NCBI GenBank assembly: GCA_026874595.1
Contig: CM049315.1
Span: 2,486,501-2,550,500 of the forward strand
Direction: 5' to 3'
DNA length: 64,000 nucleotides
DNA from: Sipunculus nudus
Lineage: Eukaryota > Annelida > Sipuncula > Golfingiida > Sipunculidae
The position numbers and the translations under genes are program-made. Position 1 is the first letter of the stretch, and the number at the start of each line of letters is the position of its first letter. Positions 1 to 11,501 of this stretch are shown here, piece by piece. The notes beneath the pieces were generated by a model. That model was not told the origin of the DNA and searched no databases. It saw only the letters and a program-made list of their open reading frames with translations.

Positions 1-793
1 GCTGGAGGAAGTCTCAGATCCTTTGGATCATGTATGTATCTGGTCAGATTGTCTTGACCATTCTAAGGACACATTCATAGCGTATATAACTGGTGTGCTG
101 GAGGAAGTCTCAGATCCTTTGGATCATGTATCATTCTGGTCAGATTGTCTTGACCATTCTAAGGACACAGTCATAGCGTATATAACTGGTGTGCTGGAGG
201 AAGTCTCAGATCATTTGGATCATGTATCAATCTGGTCAGAATGTCTTGACCATTCTAAGGACACAGTCATAGCGTATATAACTGTTGTCCTGGAGGAAGT
301 CTCGGATCCTTTGGATCATGTATCAATCTGGTCAGAATGTCTTGACCATTCTAAGGACACAGTCATAGCGTATATAACTGGTGTGCTGGAGGAAGTCTCA
401 GATCCTTTAGATCATGTATGTATCTGGTCAGATTGTCTTGACCATTCTAAGGACACACTGATAACGTATATAACTGGTGTGTTGGAGGAAGTCTCAGATC
501 CTTTGGATCATGTATCAATTTGGTCAGAATGTCTTGACCATTCTAAGGACCCAGTCATAGCGTATATAACTGGTGTGCTGGCGGAAGTCTCAGATCCCTT
601 GGATCATGTATCAATCTGGTCAGAATGTCTTGACCATTCTAAGGACACAGTCATAGCGTATATAACTGGTGTGCTGGAGGAAGTCTCAGATCCTTTGGAT
701 CATGTATCAATCTGGTCAGAATGTCTTGACCATTCTAAGGACATAGTCATAGCGTATATAACTGGTGTGCAGGAGGAAGTCTCAGATCCTTAG
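1..793 (+). repeat. Left copy of a segment repeated at 5,791-6,583
   Basis: Positions 1-793 match 5,791-6,583 with a constant offset of 5,790 bp. They share rare markers in the same order: ACATTCATAG, GTATCATTCTGG, GATCATTTGGATC, ACTGTTGTCCTGG, GGACCCAGTC, GCTGGCGGAAG and GGACATAGTC. The one difference I noticed is GTGCAGGAGG here (near 769) against GTGCTGGAGG there. The homology may extend left beyond the window edge. Confidence 0.88.
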
Positions 794-1270
794 GAGTATG
801 TATGTATCTGGTCAGAATGTCTTGACCATTCTAAGGACACAGTCATAGCGTATATAACTGGTGTGCTGGAGGAAGTCTCAGATCCTTTAGATCATGTATG
901 TATCTGGTCAGATTGTCTTGACCATTCTAAGGACACACTGATAACGTATATAACTGGTGTGTTGGAGGAAGTCTCAGATCCTTTGGATCATGTATCAATT
1001 TGGTCAGAATGTCTTGACCATTCTAAGGACCCAGTCATAGCGTATATAACTGGTGTGCTGGCGGAAGTCTCAGATCCCTTGGATCATGTATCAATCTGGT
1101 GAGAATGTCTTGACCATTCTAAGGACACAGTCATAGCGTATATAACTGGTGTGCTGGAGGAAGTCTCAGATCCTTTGGATCATGTATCAATCTGGTCAGA
1201 ATGTCTTGACCATTCTAAGGACACAGTCATAGCGTATATAACTGGTGTGCTGGAGGAAGTCTCAGATCCT
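311..1270 (+). repeat. Tandem duplication of a 480-bp 5-mer
   Basis: The five monomers ending at the TAG near 791 recur immediately, ending at the TAG near 1,271 (shift 480 = 5 x 96). Both copies contain the ACACTGATAACG unit, then the GGACCCAGTC unit, then the GCTGGCGGAAG unit, in the same order. The second copy differs by TGGTGAGAATG in place of TGGTCAGAATG near 1,100, which puts a TGA in the open frame. Confidence 0.85.
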
Positions 1271-1724
1271 TAGGAGTATGTATGTATCTGGTCAGAATGT
1301 CTTGACCATTCTAAGGACACACTGATAACGTATATCTGGTGTGCTGGAGGAAGTCTCAGATCCTTTGGATCATGTATCAATCTGGTCACAATGTCTTGAC
1401 CATTCTATGGACACAGTCATAGCGTATATAACTGGTGTGCTGGAGGGAGTCTCTGATCCTTTGGATCATGTATGTATCTGGTCAGATTGTCTTGACCATT
1501 CTAAGGACACAGTCATAGCGTATATAACTGGTGTGCTGGAGGAAGTCTCAGATCCTTAGGAGTATGTATGTATCTGGTCAGATTGTCTTGACCATTCTAA
1601 GGACAAAGTCATAGCGTATATAACTGGTGTGCTGGAGGAAGTCTCAGATCCTTAGGAGTATATATGTATCTGGTCAGATTGTCTTGACCATTCTAAGGAC
1701 ACAGTCATAGCGTATATAACTGGT

Positions 1725-2760
1725 GTGCTGGAGGAAGTCTCAGATCCTTTGGATCATGTATCAATCTGGTCAGAATGTCTTGACCATTCTAACGACACAG
1801 TCATAACGTATATAACTGGTGTGCTGGAGGAAGTCTCAGATCCTTTGGATCATGTATCAATCTGGTCAGAATGTCTTGACCATTCTAAGGACACAGTCAT
1901 AGCGTATATAACCGGTGTGCTGGAGGAAGTCTCAGATCCTTAGGAGTATGTATGTATCTGGTCAGATTGTCTTGACCATTCTAAGGACACAGTGATAGCG
2001 TATATAACTGGTGTACTGGAGGAAGTCTCAGATCCTTTGGATCATGTATCTATTGTATGTATCTGGTCAGATTGTCTTGACCATTCTAAGGACACAGAGA
2101 TAGCGTATATAACTGGTGTACTGGAGGAAGTCTCAGATCCTTTGGATCATGTATGCATCTGGTCAGATTGTCTTGACCATTCTAAGGACACAGTCATAGC
2201 GTATATAACTGGTGTGCTGGAGGAAGTCTCAGATCCTTTGGATCATGTATGTATCTGGTCAGATTGTCTTGACCATTCTAAGGACACAGTCATAGCGTAT
2301 ATAACTGGTGTGCTGGAGGAAGTCTCAGATCCTTAGAAGTATGTATGTATCTGGTCAGATTGTCTTGCCCATTCTAAGGACACAGTCATAGGGTATATAA
2401 CTGGTGTGCTGGAGGAAGTCTCAGATCCTTTGGATCATGTATGTATCTGGTCAGATTGTTTTGACCATTCTAAGGACACAGTGATGGCGTTTATAACTGG
2501 TGTACTGGAGGAAGTCTCAGATCCTTAGGAGTATGTATGTATCTGGTCAGATTGTCTTGACCATTCTAAGGACACAGTCATAGCGTATATAACTGGTGTG
2601 CTGGAGGAAGTCTCAGATCCTTTGGATCATGTATGTATCTGGTCAGATTGTTTTGACCATTCTAAGGACACAGTGATAGCGTATATAACTGGTATGCTTG
2701 AGGAAGTCTCAGATCCTTAGGAGTATGTATGTATCTGGTCAGATTGTCTTGTTCATTCTA
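1725..2760 (+). repeat. Copy of the 6,843-7,878 segment (offset 5,118)
   Basis: Landmarks in this stretch recur 5,118 bp downstream: the TCTAACGACACAG unit, the +9 unit, the CCTTAGAAGTATG unit, GTCATAGGGTATA, GTGATGGCGTTTATAAC and the rare GTCTTGTTCATTC. Differences include TGTATCTATTG at 2,045 against TGTATGTATTG at 7,163, and GGTATGCTTGAGG against GGTGTGCTTGAGG. The two duplications linking 0-3 kb with 5.8-7.9 kb have different offsets (5,790 and 5,118), so unit content between them differs. Confidence 0.8.
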
Positions 2761-2807
2761 AGGACACAGTGATAGTGTATATATCTGGTGTGCTGGAGGA
2801 AGTCTCA

Positions 2808-2826
2808 GATCCTTAGGATCATGTAT
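2808..2826 (+). repeat. Hybrid cassette TTAGGATCATG
   Basis: This unit combines the TTAG of the stop cassette with the GATCATG of the common cassette, a combination I saw nowhere else. It is either a conversion tract ending within a few bases or a single T-to-A change in TTTGGATCATG. It lies in the older mosaic part of the array. The related unit near 7,930 has the common cassette. Confidence 0.7.
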
Positions 2827-4311
2827 GTATCTGGTCAGATTGTCTTGACCATTCTAAGGACACAGAGATAGCGTATATAACTGGTGTACTGGAGGAAGTC
2901 TCAGATCCTTTGGATCATGTATGCATCTGGTCAGATTGTCTTGACCATTCTAAGGACACAGTCATAGCGTATATAACTGGTGTGCTGGCGGAAGTCTCAG
3001 ATCCCTTGGATCATGTATCAATCTGGTCAGAATGTCTTGACCATTCTAAGGACACAGTCATAGCGTATATAACTGGTGTGCTGGAGGAAGTCTCAGATCC
3101 TTTGGATCATGTATCAATCTGGTCAGAATGTCTTGACCATTCTAAGGACACAGTCATAGCGTATATAACTGGTGTGCTGGAGGAAGTCTCAGATCCTTAG
3201 GAGTATGTATGTATCTGGTCAGATTGTCTTGACCATTCTAAGGACAAAGTCATAGCGTATATAACTGGTGTGCTGGAGGAAGTCTCAGATCCTTAGGAGT
3301 ATATATGTATCTGGTCAGATTGTCTTGACCATTCTAAGGACACAGTCATAGCGTATATAACTGGTGTGCTGGCGGAAGTCTCAGATCCCTTGGATCATGT
3401 ATCAATCTGGTCAGAATGTCTTGACCATTCTAAGGACACAGTCATAGCGTATATAACTGGTGTGCTGGAGGAAGTCTCAGATCCTTTGGATCATGTATCA
3501 ATCTGGTCAGAATGTCTTGCCCATTCTAAGGACACAGTCATAGCGTATATAACTGGTGTGCTGGAGGAAGTCTCATATCCTTAGGAGTATGTATGTATCT
3601 GGTCAGAATGTCTTGACCATTCTAAGGACACACTGATAACGTATATCTGGTGTGCTGGAGGAAGTCTCAGATCCTTTGGATCATGTATCAATCTGGTCAC
3701 AATGTCTTGACCATTCTATGGACACAGTCATAGCGTATATAACTGGTGTGCTGGAGGAAGTCTCTGATCCTTAGGAGTATGTATGTATCTGGTCAGATTG
3801 TCTTGACCATTCTAAGGACACAGTGATAGCGTATATAACTGGTGTACTGGAGGAAGTCTCAGATCCTTTGGATCATGTATGTATTGTATGTATCTGGTCA
3901 GATTGTCTTGACCATTCTAAGGACACAGAGATAGCGTATATAACTGGTGTACTGGAGGAAGTCTCAGATCCTTTGGATCTTGTATGCATCTGGTCAGATT
4001 GTCTTGACCATTCTAAGGACACAGTCATAGCGTATATAACTGGTGTGCTGGCGGAAGTCTCAGATCCCTTGGATCATGTATCAATCTGGTCAGAATGTCT
4101 TGACCATTCTAAGGACACAGTCATAGCGTATATAACTGGTGTGCTGGAGGAAGTCTCAGATCCTTTGGATCATGTATCAATCTGGTCAGAATGTCTTGAC
4201 CATTCTAAGGACACAGTCATAGCGTATATAACTGGTGTGCTGGAGGAAGTCTCAGATCCTTAGGAGTATGTATGTATCTGGTCAGATTGTCTTGACCATT
4301 CTAAGGACACA

Positions 4312-6822
4312 GTGATAGCGTATATAACTGGTGTACTGGAGGAAGTCTCAGATCCTTTGGATCATGTATGTATTGTATGTATCTGGTCAGATTGTCTTGA
4401 CCATTCTAAGGACACAGAGATAGCGTATATAACTGGTGTACTGGAGGAAGTCTCAGGTCCTTTGGATCATGTATGCATCTGGTCAGATTGTCTTGACCAT
4501 TCTAAGGACACAGTCATAGCGTATATAACTGGTGTGCTGGAGGAAGTCTCAGATCCTTTGGATCATGTATGTATCTGGTCAGATTGTCTTGACCATTCTA
4601 AGGACACATTCATAGCGTATATAACTGGTGTGCTGGAGGAAGTCTCAGATCCTTTGGATCATGTATCAATCTGGTCAGATTGTCTTGACCATTCTAAGGA
4701 CACAGTCATAGCGTATATAACTGGTGTGCTGGAGGAAGTCTCAGATCATTTGGATCATGTATCAATCTGGTCAGAATGTCTTGACCATTCTAAGGACACA
4801 GTCATAGCGTATATAACTGTTGTCCTGGAGGAAGTCTCGGATCCTTTGGATCATGTATCAATCTGGTCAGAATGTCTTGACCATTCTAAGGACACAGTCA
4901 TAACGTATATAACTGGTGTGCTGGAGGAAGTCTCAGATCCTTTAGATCATGTATGTATCTGGTCAGATTGTCTTGACCATTCTAAGGACACACTGATAAC
5001 GTATATAACTGGTGTGTTGGAGGAAGTCTCAGATCCTTTGGATCATGTATCAATTTGGTCAGAATGTCTTGACCATTCTAAGGACCCAGTCATAGCGTAT
5101 ATAACTGGTGTGCTGGCGGAAGTCTCAGATCCCTTGGATCATGTATCAATCTGGTGAGAATGTCTTGACCATTCTAAGGACACAGTCATAGCGTATATAA
5201 CTGGTGTGCTGGAGGAAGTCTCAGATCCTTTGGATCATGTATCAATCTGGTCAGAATGTCTTGACCATTCTAAGGACACAGTCATAGCGTATATAACTGT
5301 TGTCCTGGAGGAAGTCTCGGATCCTTTGGATCATGTATCAATCTGGTCAGAATGTCTTGACCATTCTAAGGACACACTAATAACGTATATCTGGTGTGCT
5401 GGAGGAAGTCTCAGATCCTTTGGATCATGTATCAATCTGGTCACAATGTCTTGACCATTCTATGGACACAGTCATAGCGTATATAACTGGTGTGCTGGAG
5501 GAAGTCTCAGATCCTTAGGAGTATGTATGTATCTGGTCAGATTGTCTTGACCATTCTAAGGACACAGTGATAGCGTATATAACTGGTGTACTGGAGGAAG
5601 TCTCAGATCCTTTGGATCATGTATGTATTGTATGTATCTGGTCAGATTGTCTTGACCATTCTAAGGATACAGAGATAGCGTATATAACTGGTGTACTGGA
5701 GGAAGTCTCAGGTCCTTTGGATCATGTATGCATCTGGTCAGATTGTCTTGACCATTCTAAGGACACAGTCATAGCGTATATAACTGGTGTGCTGGAGGAA
5801 GTCTCAGATCCTTTGGATCATGTATGTATCTGGTCAGATTGTCTTGACCATTCTAAGGACACATTCATAGCGTATATAACTGGTGTGCTGGAGGAAGTCT
5901 CAGATCCTTTGGATCATGTATCATTCTGGTCAGATTGTCTTGACCATTCTAAGGACACAGTCATAGCGTATATAACTGGTGTGCTGGAGGAAGTCTCAGA
6001 TCATTTGGATCATGTATCAATCTGGTCAGAATGTCTTGACCATTCTAAGGACACAGTCATAGCGTATATAACTGTTGTCCTGGAGGAAGTCTCGGATCCT
6101 TTGGATCATGTATCAATCTGGTCAGAATGTCTTGACCATTCTAAGGACACAGTCATAGCGTATATAACTGGTGTGCTGGAGGAAGTCTCAGATCCTTTAG
6201 ATCATGTATGTATCTGGTCAGATTGTCTTGACCATTCTAAGGACACACTGATAACGTATATAACTGGTGTGTTGGAGGAAGTCTCAGATCCTTTGGATCA
6301 TGTATCAATTTGGTCAGAATGTCTTGACCATTCTAAGGACCCAGTCATAGCGTATATAACTGGTGTGCTGGCGGAAGTCTCAGATCCCTTGGATCATGTA
6401 TCAATCTGGTCAGAATGTCTTGACCATTCTAAGGACACAGTCATAGCGTATATAACTGGTGTGCTGGAGGAAGTCTCAGATCCTTTGGATCATGTATCAA
6501 TCTGGTCAGAATGTCTTGACCATTCTAAGGACATAGTCATAGCGTATATAACTGGTGTGCTGGAGGAAGTCTCAGATCCTTAGGAGTATGTATGTATCTG
6601 GTCAGAATGTCTTGACCATTCTAAGGACACACTAATAACGTATATCTGGTGTGCTGGAGGAAGTCTCAGATCCTTTGGATCATGTATCAATCTGGTCACA
6701 ATGTCTTGACCATTCTATGGACACAGTCATAGCGTATATAACTGGTGTGCTGGAGGAAGTCTCAGATCCTTAGGAGTATGTATGTATCTGGTCAGATTGT
6801 CTTGACCATTCTAAGGACAAAG
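4312..6822 (+). repeat. Two tandem copies of a 1,255-bp 13-mer HOR
   Basis: The unit beginning with the GTGATAGCG monomer before a +9 monomer is repeated at a 1,255-bp shift (4,312 and 5,567). 1,255 = 13 x 96 + 9 - 2, in agreement with one +9 unit (4,365, 5,620) and one -2 unit (near 5,386, 6,641) per copy. The copies differ near their right ends, where copy 1 has a TGGTGAGAATG unit at 5,150. Confidence 0.82.
5567..6583 (+). other. Open stretch of 338 codons in a 1,255-bp HOR
   Basis: It starts after a TAG cassette with a +9 unit and runs to the next TAG cassette. The sister HOR copy (4,312) stops earlier, at a TGGTGAGAATG unit. The open length is therefore not conserved between adjacent copies, which argues against coding. 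Confidence 0.2.
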
Positions 6823-7349
6823 TCATAGCGTATATAACTGGTGTGCTGGAGGAAGTCTCAGATCCTTTGGATCATGTATCAATCTGGTCAGAATGTCTTG
6901 ACCATTCTAACGACACAGTCATAACGTATATAACTGGTGTGCTGGAGGAAGTCTCAGATCCTTTGGATCATGTATCAATCTGGTCAGAATGTCTTGACCA
7001 TTCTAAGGACACAGTCATAGCGTATATAACCGGTGTGCTGGAGGAAGTCTCAGATCCTTAGGAGTATGTATGTATCTGGTCAGATTGTCTTGACCATTCT
7101 AAGGACACAGTGATAGCGTATATAACTGGTGTACTGGAGGAAGTCTCAGATCCTTTGGATCATGTATGTATTGTATGTATCTGGTCAGATTGTCTTGACC
7201 ATTCTAAGGACACAGAGATAGCGTATATAACTGGTGTACTGGAGGAAGTCTCAGATCCTTTGGATCATATATGCATCTGGTCAGATTGTCTTGACCATTC
7301 TAAGGACACAGTCATAGCGTATATAACTGGTGTGCTGGAGGAAGTCTCA

Positions 7350-7362
7350 GATCCTTTGGATC
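7350..7362. other. Dyad GATCC-TTT-GGATC (example, once per common monomer)
   Basis: A perfect 5-bp inverted repeat with a 3-base loop, present in every unit with the common cassette and destroyed in units with TTAGGAGTATG. It supplies two GATC sites per unit. Whether it forms a hairpin or binds protein cannot be told from sequence. Confidence 0.6.
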
Positions 7363-7373
7363 ATGTATGTATC

Positions 7374-7393
7374 TGGTCAGATTGTCTTGACCA
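7374..7393. other. Dyad TGGTCA-N8-TGACCA (example, once per monomer)
   Basis: A perfect 6-bp inverted repeat with an 8-base spacer, kept in both main monomer types even though the spacer differs (GATTGTCT or GAATGTCT). Occasional units break an arm (TGGTGAG, TGGTAAG, CTTGTCAG, TTGCCCATT). The arms resemble nuclear-receptor half-sites (AGGTCA) apart from the first base, but this spacing is not a standard response element. Function unknown. Confidence 0.55.
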
Positions 7394-7413
7394 TTCTAAG
7401 GACACAGTCATAG

Positions 7414-7422
7414 CGTATATAA
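7414..7422 (+). promoter_or_regulatory. CpG plus TATATAA motif (example, once per typical monomer)
   Basis: A TATATAA string, matching the TATA-box consensus, directly follows the single CpG of the unit (CGTATATAA). It recurs in most of the 664 units. Variants include TTTATAA, TACATAA, TATATGA, and loss of the CpG as GTGTATA or GAGTATA. A match alone does not show promoter activity. It is recorded because satellite arrays can be transcribed. Confidence 0.3.
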
Positions 7423-8291
7423 CTGGTGTGCTGGAGGAAGTCTCAGATCCTTAGAAGTATGTATGTATCTGGTCAGATTGTCTTGCCCATTCTAAGGACA
7501 CAGTCATAGGGTATATAACTGGTGTGCTGGAGGAAGTCTCAGATCCTTTGGATCATGTATGTATCTGGTCAGATTGTTTTGACCATTCTAAGGACACAGT
7601 GATGGCGTTTATAACTGGTGTGCTGGAGGAAGTCTCAGATCCTTAGGAGTATGTATGTATCTGGTCAGATTATCTTGACCATTCTAAGGACACAGTCATA
7701 GCGTATATAACTGGTGTGCTGGAGGAAGTCTCAGATCCTTTGGATCATGTATGTATCTGGTCAGATTGTTTTGACCATTCTAAGGACACAGTGATAGCGT
7801 ATATAACTGGTGTGCTTGAGGAAGTCTCAGATCCTTAGGAGTATGTATGTATCTGGTCAGATTGTCTTGTTCATTCTAAGGACACAGTGATAGTGTATAT
7901 ATCTGGTGTGCTGGAGGAAGTCTCAGATCCTTTGGATCATGTATGTATCTGGTCAGATTGTCTTGACCATTCTAAGGACACAGTCATAGCGTATATAACT
8001 GGTGTGCTGGAGGAAGTCTCAGATCCTTTGGATCATGTATGTATATGGTCAGATTGTCTTGACCATTCTAAGGACACTGTGAGAGCGTACATAATTGGTG
8101 TGCTGGAGGAAGTCTCAGATCCTTTGGATCATGTATGTATCTTGTCAGATTGTTTTGACCATTCTAAGGACACAGTGATAGCGTTTATAACTGGTGTGCT
8201 GGAGGAAGTCTCAGATCCTTAGGAGTATGTATGTATCTGGTCAGATTGTCTTGACCATTCTAAGGACACAGTCATAGCGTATATAACTAGT

Positions 8292-9374
8292 GTGCTGGAG
8301 GAAGTCTCAGATCCTTTGGATCATGTATCAATCTGGTCAGAATGTCTTGACCATTCTAAGGACACAGTCATAGCGTATATAACTGGTGTGCTGGAGGAAG
8401 TCTCAGATCCTTTGGATCATGTATCAATCTGGTCAGAATGTCTTGACCATTCTAAGGACACAGTGATAGCGTATATAACTGGTGTGCTGGAGGAAGTCTC
8501 AGATCCTTTGGATCATGTATGTATCTGGTCAGATTGTCTTGACCATTCTAAGGACACATTCATAGCGTATATAACTGGTGTGCTGGGGGAAGTCTCAGAT
8601 CCTTTCGATCATGTATCAATCTGGTCAGATTGTCTTGACCATTCTAAGGACACAGTCATAGCGTATATAACTGGTGTGCTGGAGGAAGTCTCAGATCATT
8701 TGGATCATGTATCAATCTGGTCAGAATGTCTTGACCATTCTAAGGACACAGTCATAGCGTATATAACTGTTGTCCTGGAGGAAGTCTCAGATCCTTTGGA
8801 TCATGTATCAATCTGGTCAGAATGTCTTGACCATTCTAAGGACACAGTCATAGCGTATATAACTGGTGTGCTGGAGGAAGTCTCAGATCCTTTAGATCAT
8901 GTATTTATCTGGTCAGATTGTCTTGACCATTCTAAGGACACACTGATAACGTATATAACTGGTGTGTTGGAGGAAGTCTCAGATCCTTTAGATCATGTAT
9001 TTATCTGGTCAGATTGTCTTGACCATTCTAAGGACACACTGATAACGTATATAACTGGTGTGTTGGAGGAAGTCTCAGATCCTTTGGATCATGTATCAAT
9101 TTGGTCAGAATGTCTTGACCATTCTAAGGACCCAGTCATAGCCTATATAACTGGTGTGCTGGCGGAAGTCTCAGATCCCTTGGATCATGTATCAATCTGG
9201 TCAGAATGTCTTGACCATTCTAAGGACACAGTCATAGCGTATATATCTGGTGTGCTGGAGGAAGTCTCAGATCCTTTGGATCATGTATCAATCTGGTCAG
9301 AATGTCTTGACCATTCTAAGGACACAGTCATAGCGTATATAACTGGTGTGCTGGAGGAAGTCTCAGATCCTTAG
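8292..9374 (+). other. Open stretch of 360 codons
   Basis: Eleven consecutive monomers lack stops, ending at CCTTAGTAG. The stretch contains GATCATTTGG, ACTGTTGTCC, GGACCCAGTC and GCTGGCGGAAG units in the usual order. It is followed at once by a -2 unit near 9,431 that would shift any longer frame. No in-frame ATG leads it. Read as satellite by-product. Confidence 0.2.
8294..8389 (+). repeat. Prototype monomer, type B (GTATCAATC / GAATG)
   Basis: The second major monomer type. It differs from type A at a linked pair of places: GTATGTATC becomes GTATCAATC, and CAGATTG becomes CAGAATG. In the open frame this is VCIWSDC to VSIWSEC. The two changes nearly always travel together. Recombinant units carrying CAATC with GATTG also occur, for example around 4,665-4,685 and 8,620-8,632, as expected from conversion or crossover within a unit. 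Confidence 0.93.
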
Positions 9375-9430
9375 TAGTATGTATGTATCTGGTCAGAATG
9401 TCTTGACCATTCTAAGGACACACTGATAAC

Positions 9431-9442
9431 GTATATCTGGTG
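9431..9442 (+). repeat. -2-bp monomer variant (GTATATCTGG)
   Basis: Loss of AA turns GTATATAACTGG into GTATATCTGG, removing the TATATAA motif and shifting the open frame. The 11 instances lie near 1,331; 3,641; 5,386; 6,641; 9,431; 19,926; 31,212; 32,552; 37,757; 39,100 and 59,427. Each is followed by a unit with GTCACAATG and TCTATGGACAC, so the deletion and its neighbour descend from a single event. Confidence 0.9.
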
Positions 9443-11109
9443 TGCTGGAGGAAGTCTCAGATCCTTTGGATCATGTATCAATCTGGTCACAATGTCTTGA
9501 CCATTCTATGGACACAGTCATAGCGTATATAACTGGTGTGCTGGAGGGAGTCTCTGATCCTTTGGATCATGTATGTATCTGGTCAGATTGTCTTGACCAT
9601 TCTAAGGACACAGTCATAGCGTATATAACTGGTGTGCTGGAGGAAGTCTCAGATCCTTAGGAGTATGTATGTATCTGGTCAGATTGTCTTGACCATTCTA
9701 AGGACAAAGTCATAGCGTATATAACTGGTGTGCTGGAGGAAGTCTCAGATCCTTAGGAGTATGTATGTATCTGGTCAGATTGTCTTGACCATTCTAAGGA
9801 CACAGTCATATCGTATATAACTGGTGTGCTGGAGGAAGTCTCAGACCCTTTGGATCATGTATCAATCTGGTCAGAATGTCTTGACCATTCTAACGACACA
9901 GTCATAGCGTATATAACTGGTGTGCTGGAGGAAGTCTCAGATCCTTTGGATCATGTATCAATCTGGTCAGAATGTCTTGACCATTCTAAGGACACAGTCA
10001 TAGCGTATATAACCGGTGTGCTGGAGGAAGTCTCAGATCCTTAGGAGTATGTATGTATCTGGTCAGATTGTCTTGACCATTCTAAGGACAGAGTGATAGC
10101 GTATATAACTGGTGTACTGGAGGAAGTCTCAGATCCTTTGGGTCATGTATGTATTGTATGTATCTTGTCAGATTGTCTTGACCATTCTAAGGACACAGAG
10201 ATAGCGTATATAACTGGTGTACTGGAGGAAGTCTCAGATCCTTTGGATCATGTATGCATCTGGTCAGATTGTCTTGACCATTCTAAGGACACAGTCATAG
10301 CGTATATAACTGGTGTGCTGGAGGAAGTCTCAGATCCTTTGGATCATGTATGTATCTGGTCAGATTGTCTTGACCATTCTAAGGACACAGTCATAGCGTA
10401 TATAACTGGTGTGATGGAGGAAGTCTCAGATCCTTTGGATCATGTATGTATATGGTCAGATTGTCTTGACCATTCTAAGGACACTGTGAGAGCGTATATA
10501 ACTGGTGTGCTGGAGGAAGTCTCAGATCCTTTGGATCATGTATGTATCTGGTCAGATTGTTTTGACCATTCTAAGGACACAGTGATAGCGTTTATAACTG
10601 GTGTGCTGGAGGAAGTCTCAGATCCTTAGGAGTATGTATGTATCTGGTCAGATTGTCTTGACCATTCTAAGGACACAGTCATAGCGTATATAACCGGTGT
10701 GCTGGAGGAAGTCTCAGATCCTTTGGATCATGTATGTATCTGGTCAGATTGTTTTGACCATTCTAAGGACACAGTGATAGCGTATATAACTGGTGTCCTT
10801 GAGGAAGTCTCAGATCCTTAGGAGTATGTATGTATCTGGTCAGATTGTCTTGACCATTCTAAGGACACAGTGATAGTGTATATATCTGGTGTGCTGGAGG
10901 AAGTCTCAGATCCTTTGGATCATGTATTTATCTGGTCAGATTGTCTTGACCATTCTAAGGACACAGTCATAGCGTATATAACTGGTGTGCTGGAGGAAGT
11001 CTCAGATCCTTTGGATCATGTATGTATATGGTCAGATTGTCTTGACCATTCTAAGGACACTGTGAGAGCGTACATAACTGGTGTGCTGGAGGAAGTCTCA
11101 GATCCTTTG

Positions 11110-11128
11110 GATCATGTAGGTATTTGTC
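11110..11128 (+). repeat. Private one-base deletion (GTAGGTATTTGTCAG)
   Basis: The unit here reads GTAGGTATTTGTCAG where its relatives read GTATGTATCTGGTCAG. This combines substitutions with one missing base and breaks the open frame. It is absent from the paired block at offset 3,665 (near 14,780), so it arose after that duplication, unless it is a consensus error. Confidence 0.75.
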
Positions 11129-11486
11129 AGATTGTTTTGACCATTCTAAGGACACAGTGATAGCGTTTATAACTGGTGTGCTGGAGGAAGTCTCAGATCC
11201 TTAGGAGTATGTATGTATCTGGTCAGATTGTCTTGACCATTCTAAGGACACAGTGATAACGTATATAACTTGTGTGCTGGAGGAAGTCTCAGATCCTTTG
11301 GATCATGTATCAATCTGGTCAGATTGTCTTGACCATTCTAAGGATACAGTCATAGCGTATATAACTGGTGTGCTGGAGGAAGTCCCAGATCCTTTGGATC
11401 ATGTATCAATATGGTCAGAATGTCTTGACCATTCTAAGGACACAGTCATAGCGTATATAACAGGTGTGCTGGAGGAAGTCTCAGAT

Positions 11487-11501
11487 CCTGAGGAGCAGGT
11501 C
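11487..11501 (+). repeat. GAGGAGCAGGTC cassette variant
   Basis: At the cassette after GATCC, most units read TTTGGATCATGTA and many read TTAGGAGTATGTA. This rare type reads CCTGAGGAGCAGGTC and keeps the frame open (DPEEQV). Six instances: near 11,487; 15,153; 44,438; 46,271; 47,816 and 51,482. It is close to the TAG-bearing cassette (GAG to TAG plus changes at CAG/TAT), and may represent its stop-free precursor. Confidence 0.8.

Larger units (their letters stand above)
7334..7429 (+). repeat. Prototype monomer, type A (GTATGTATC / GATTG)
   Basis: A representative consensus-like 96-bp unit. Landmarks in order: GATCCTTTGGATC (dyad, unit bases 17-29), the ATGTATGTATC stretch, TGGTCA-N8-TGACCA (dyad, bases 41-60), TTCTAAGGACACAG, then a lone CpG followed by TATATAA (bases 83-89). 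Read in the open frame it gives 32 residues that include DHVCIWSDCLDHSKD and TVIAYITGVLEEVSDP. There is no ATG in that frame. The only ATG (in GATCATGTATG) starts a 16-codon reading frame that stops at the TAG of GTCATAGCG in the same unit. Confidence 0.95.

Noticed and set aside
7374-7393. Nuclear-receptor response element
   Set aside because: TGGTCA differs from the AGGTCA half-site at the first base, and an inverted repeat with 8-base spacing is not a standard element. Kept only as an unexplained dyad.
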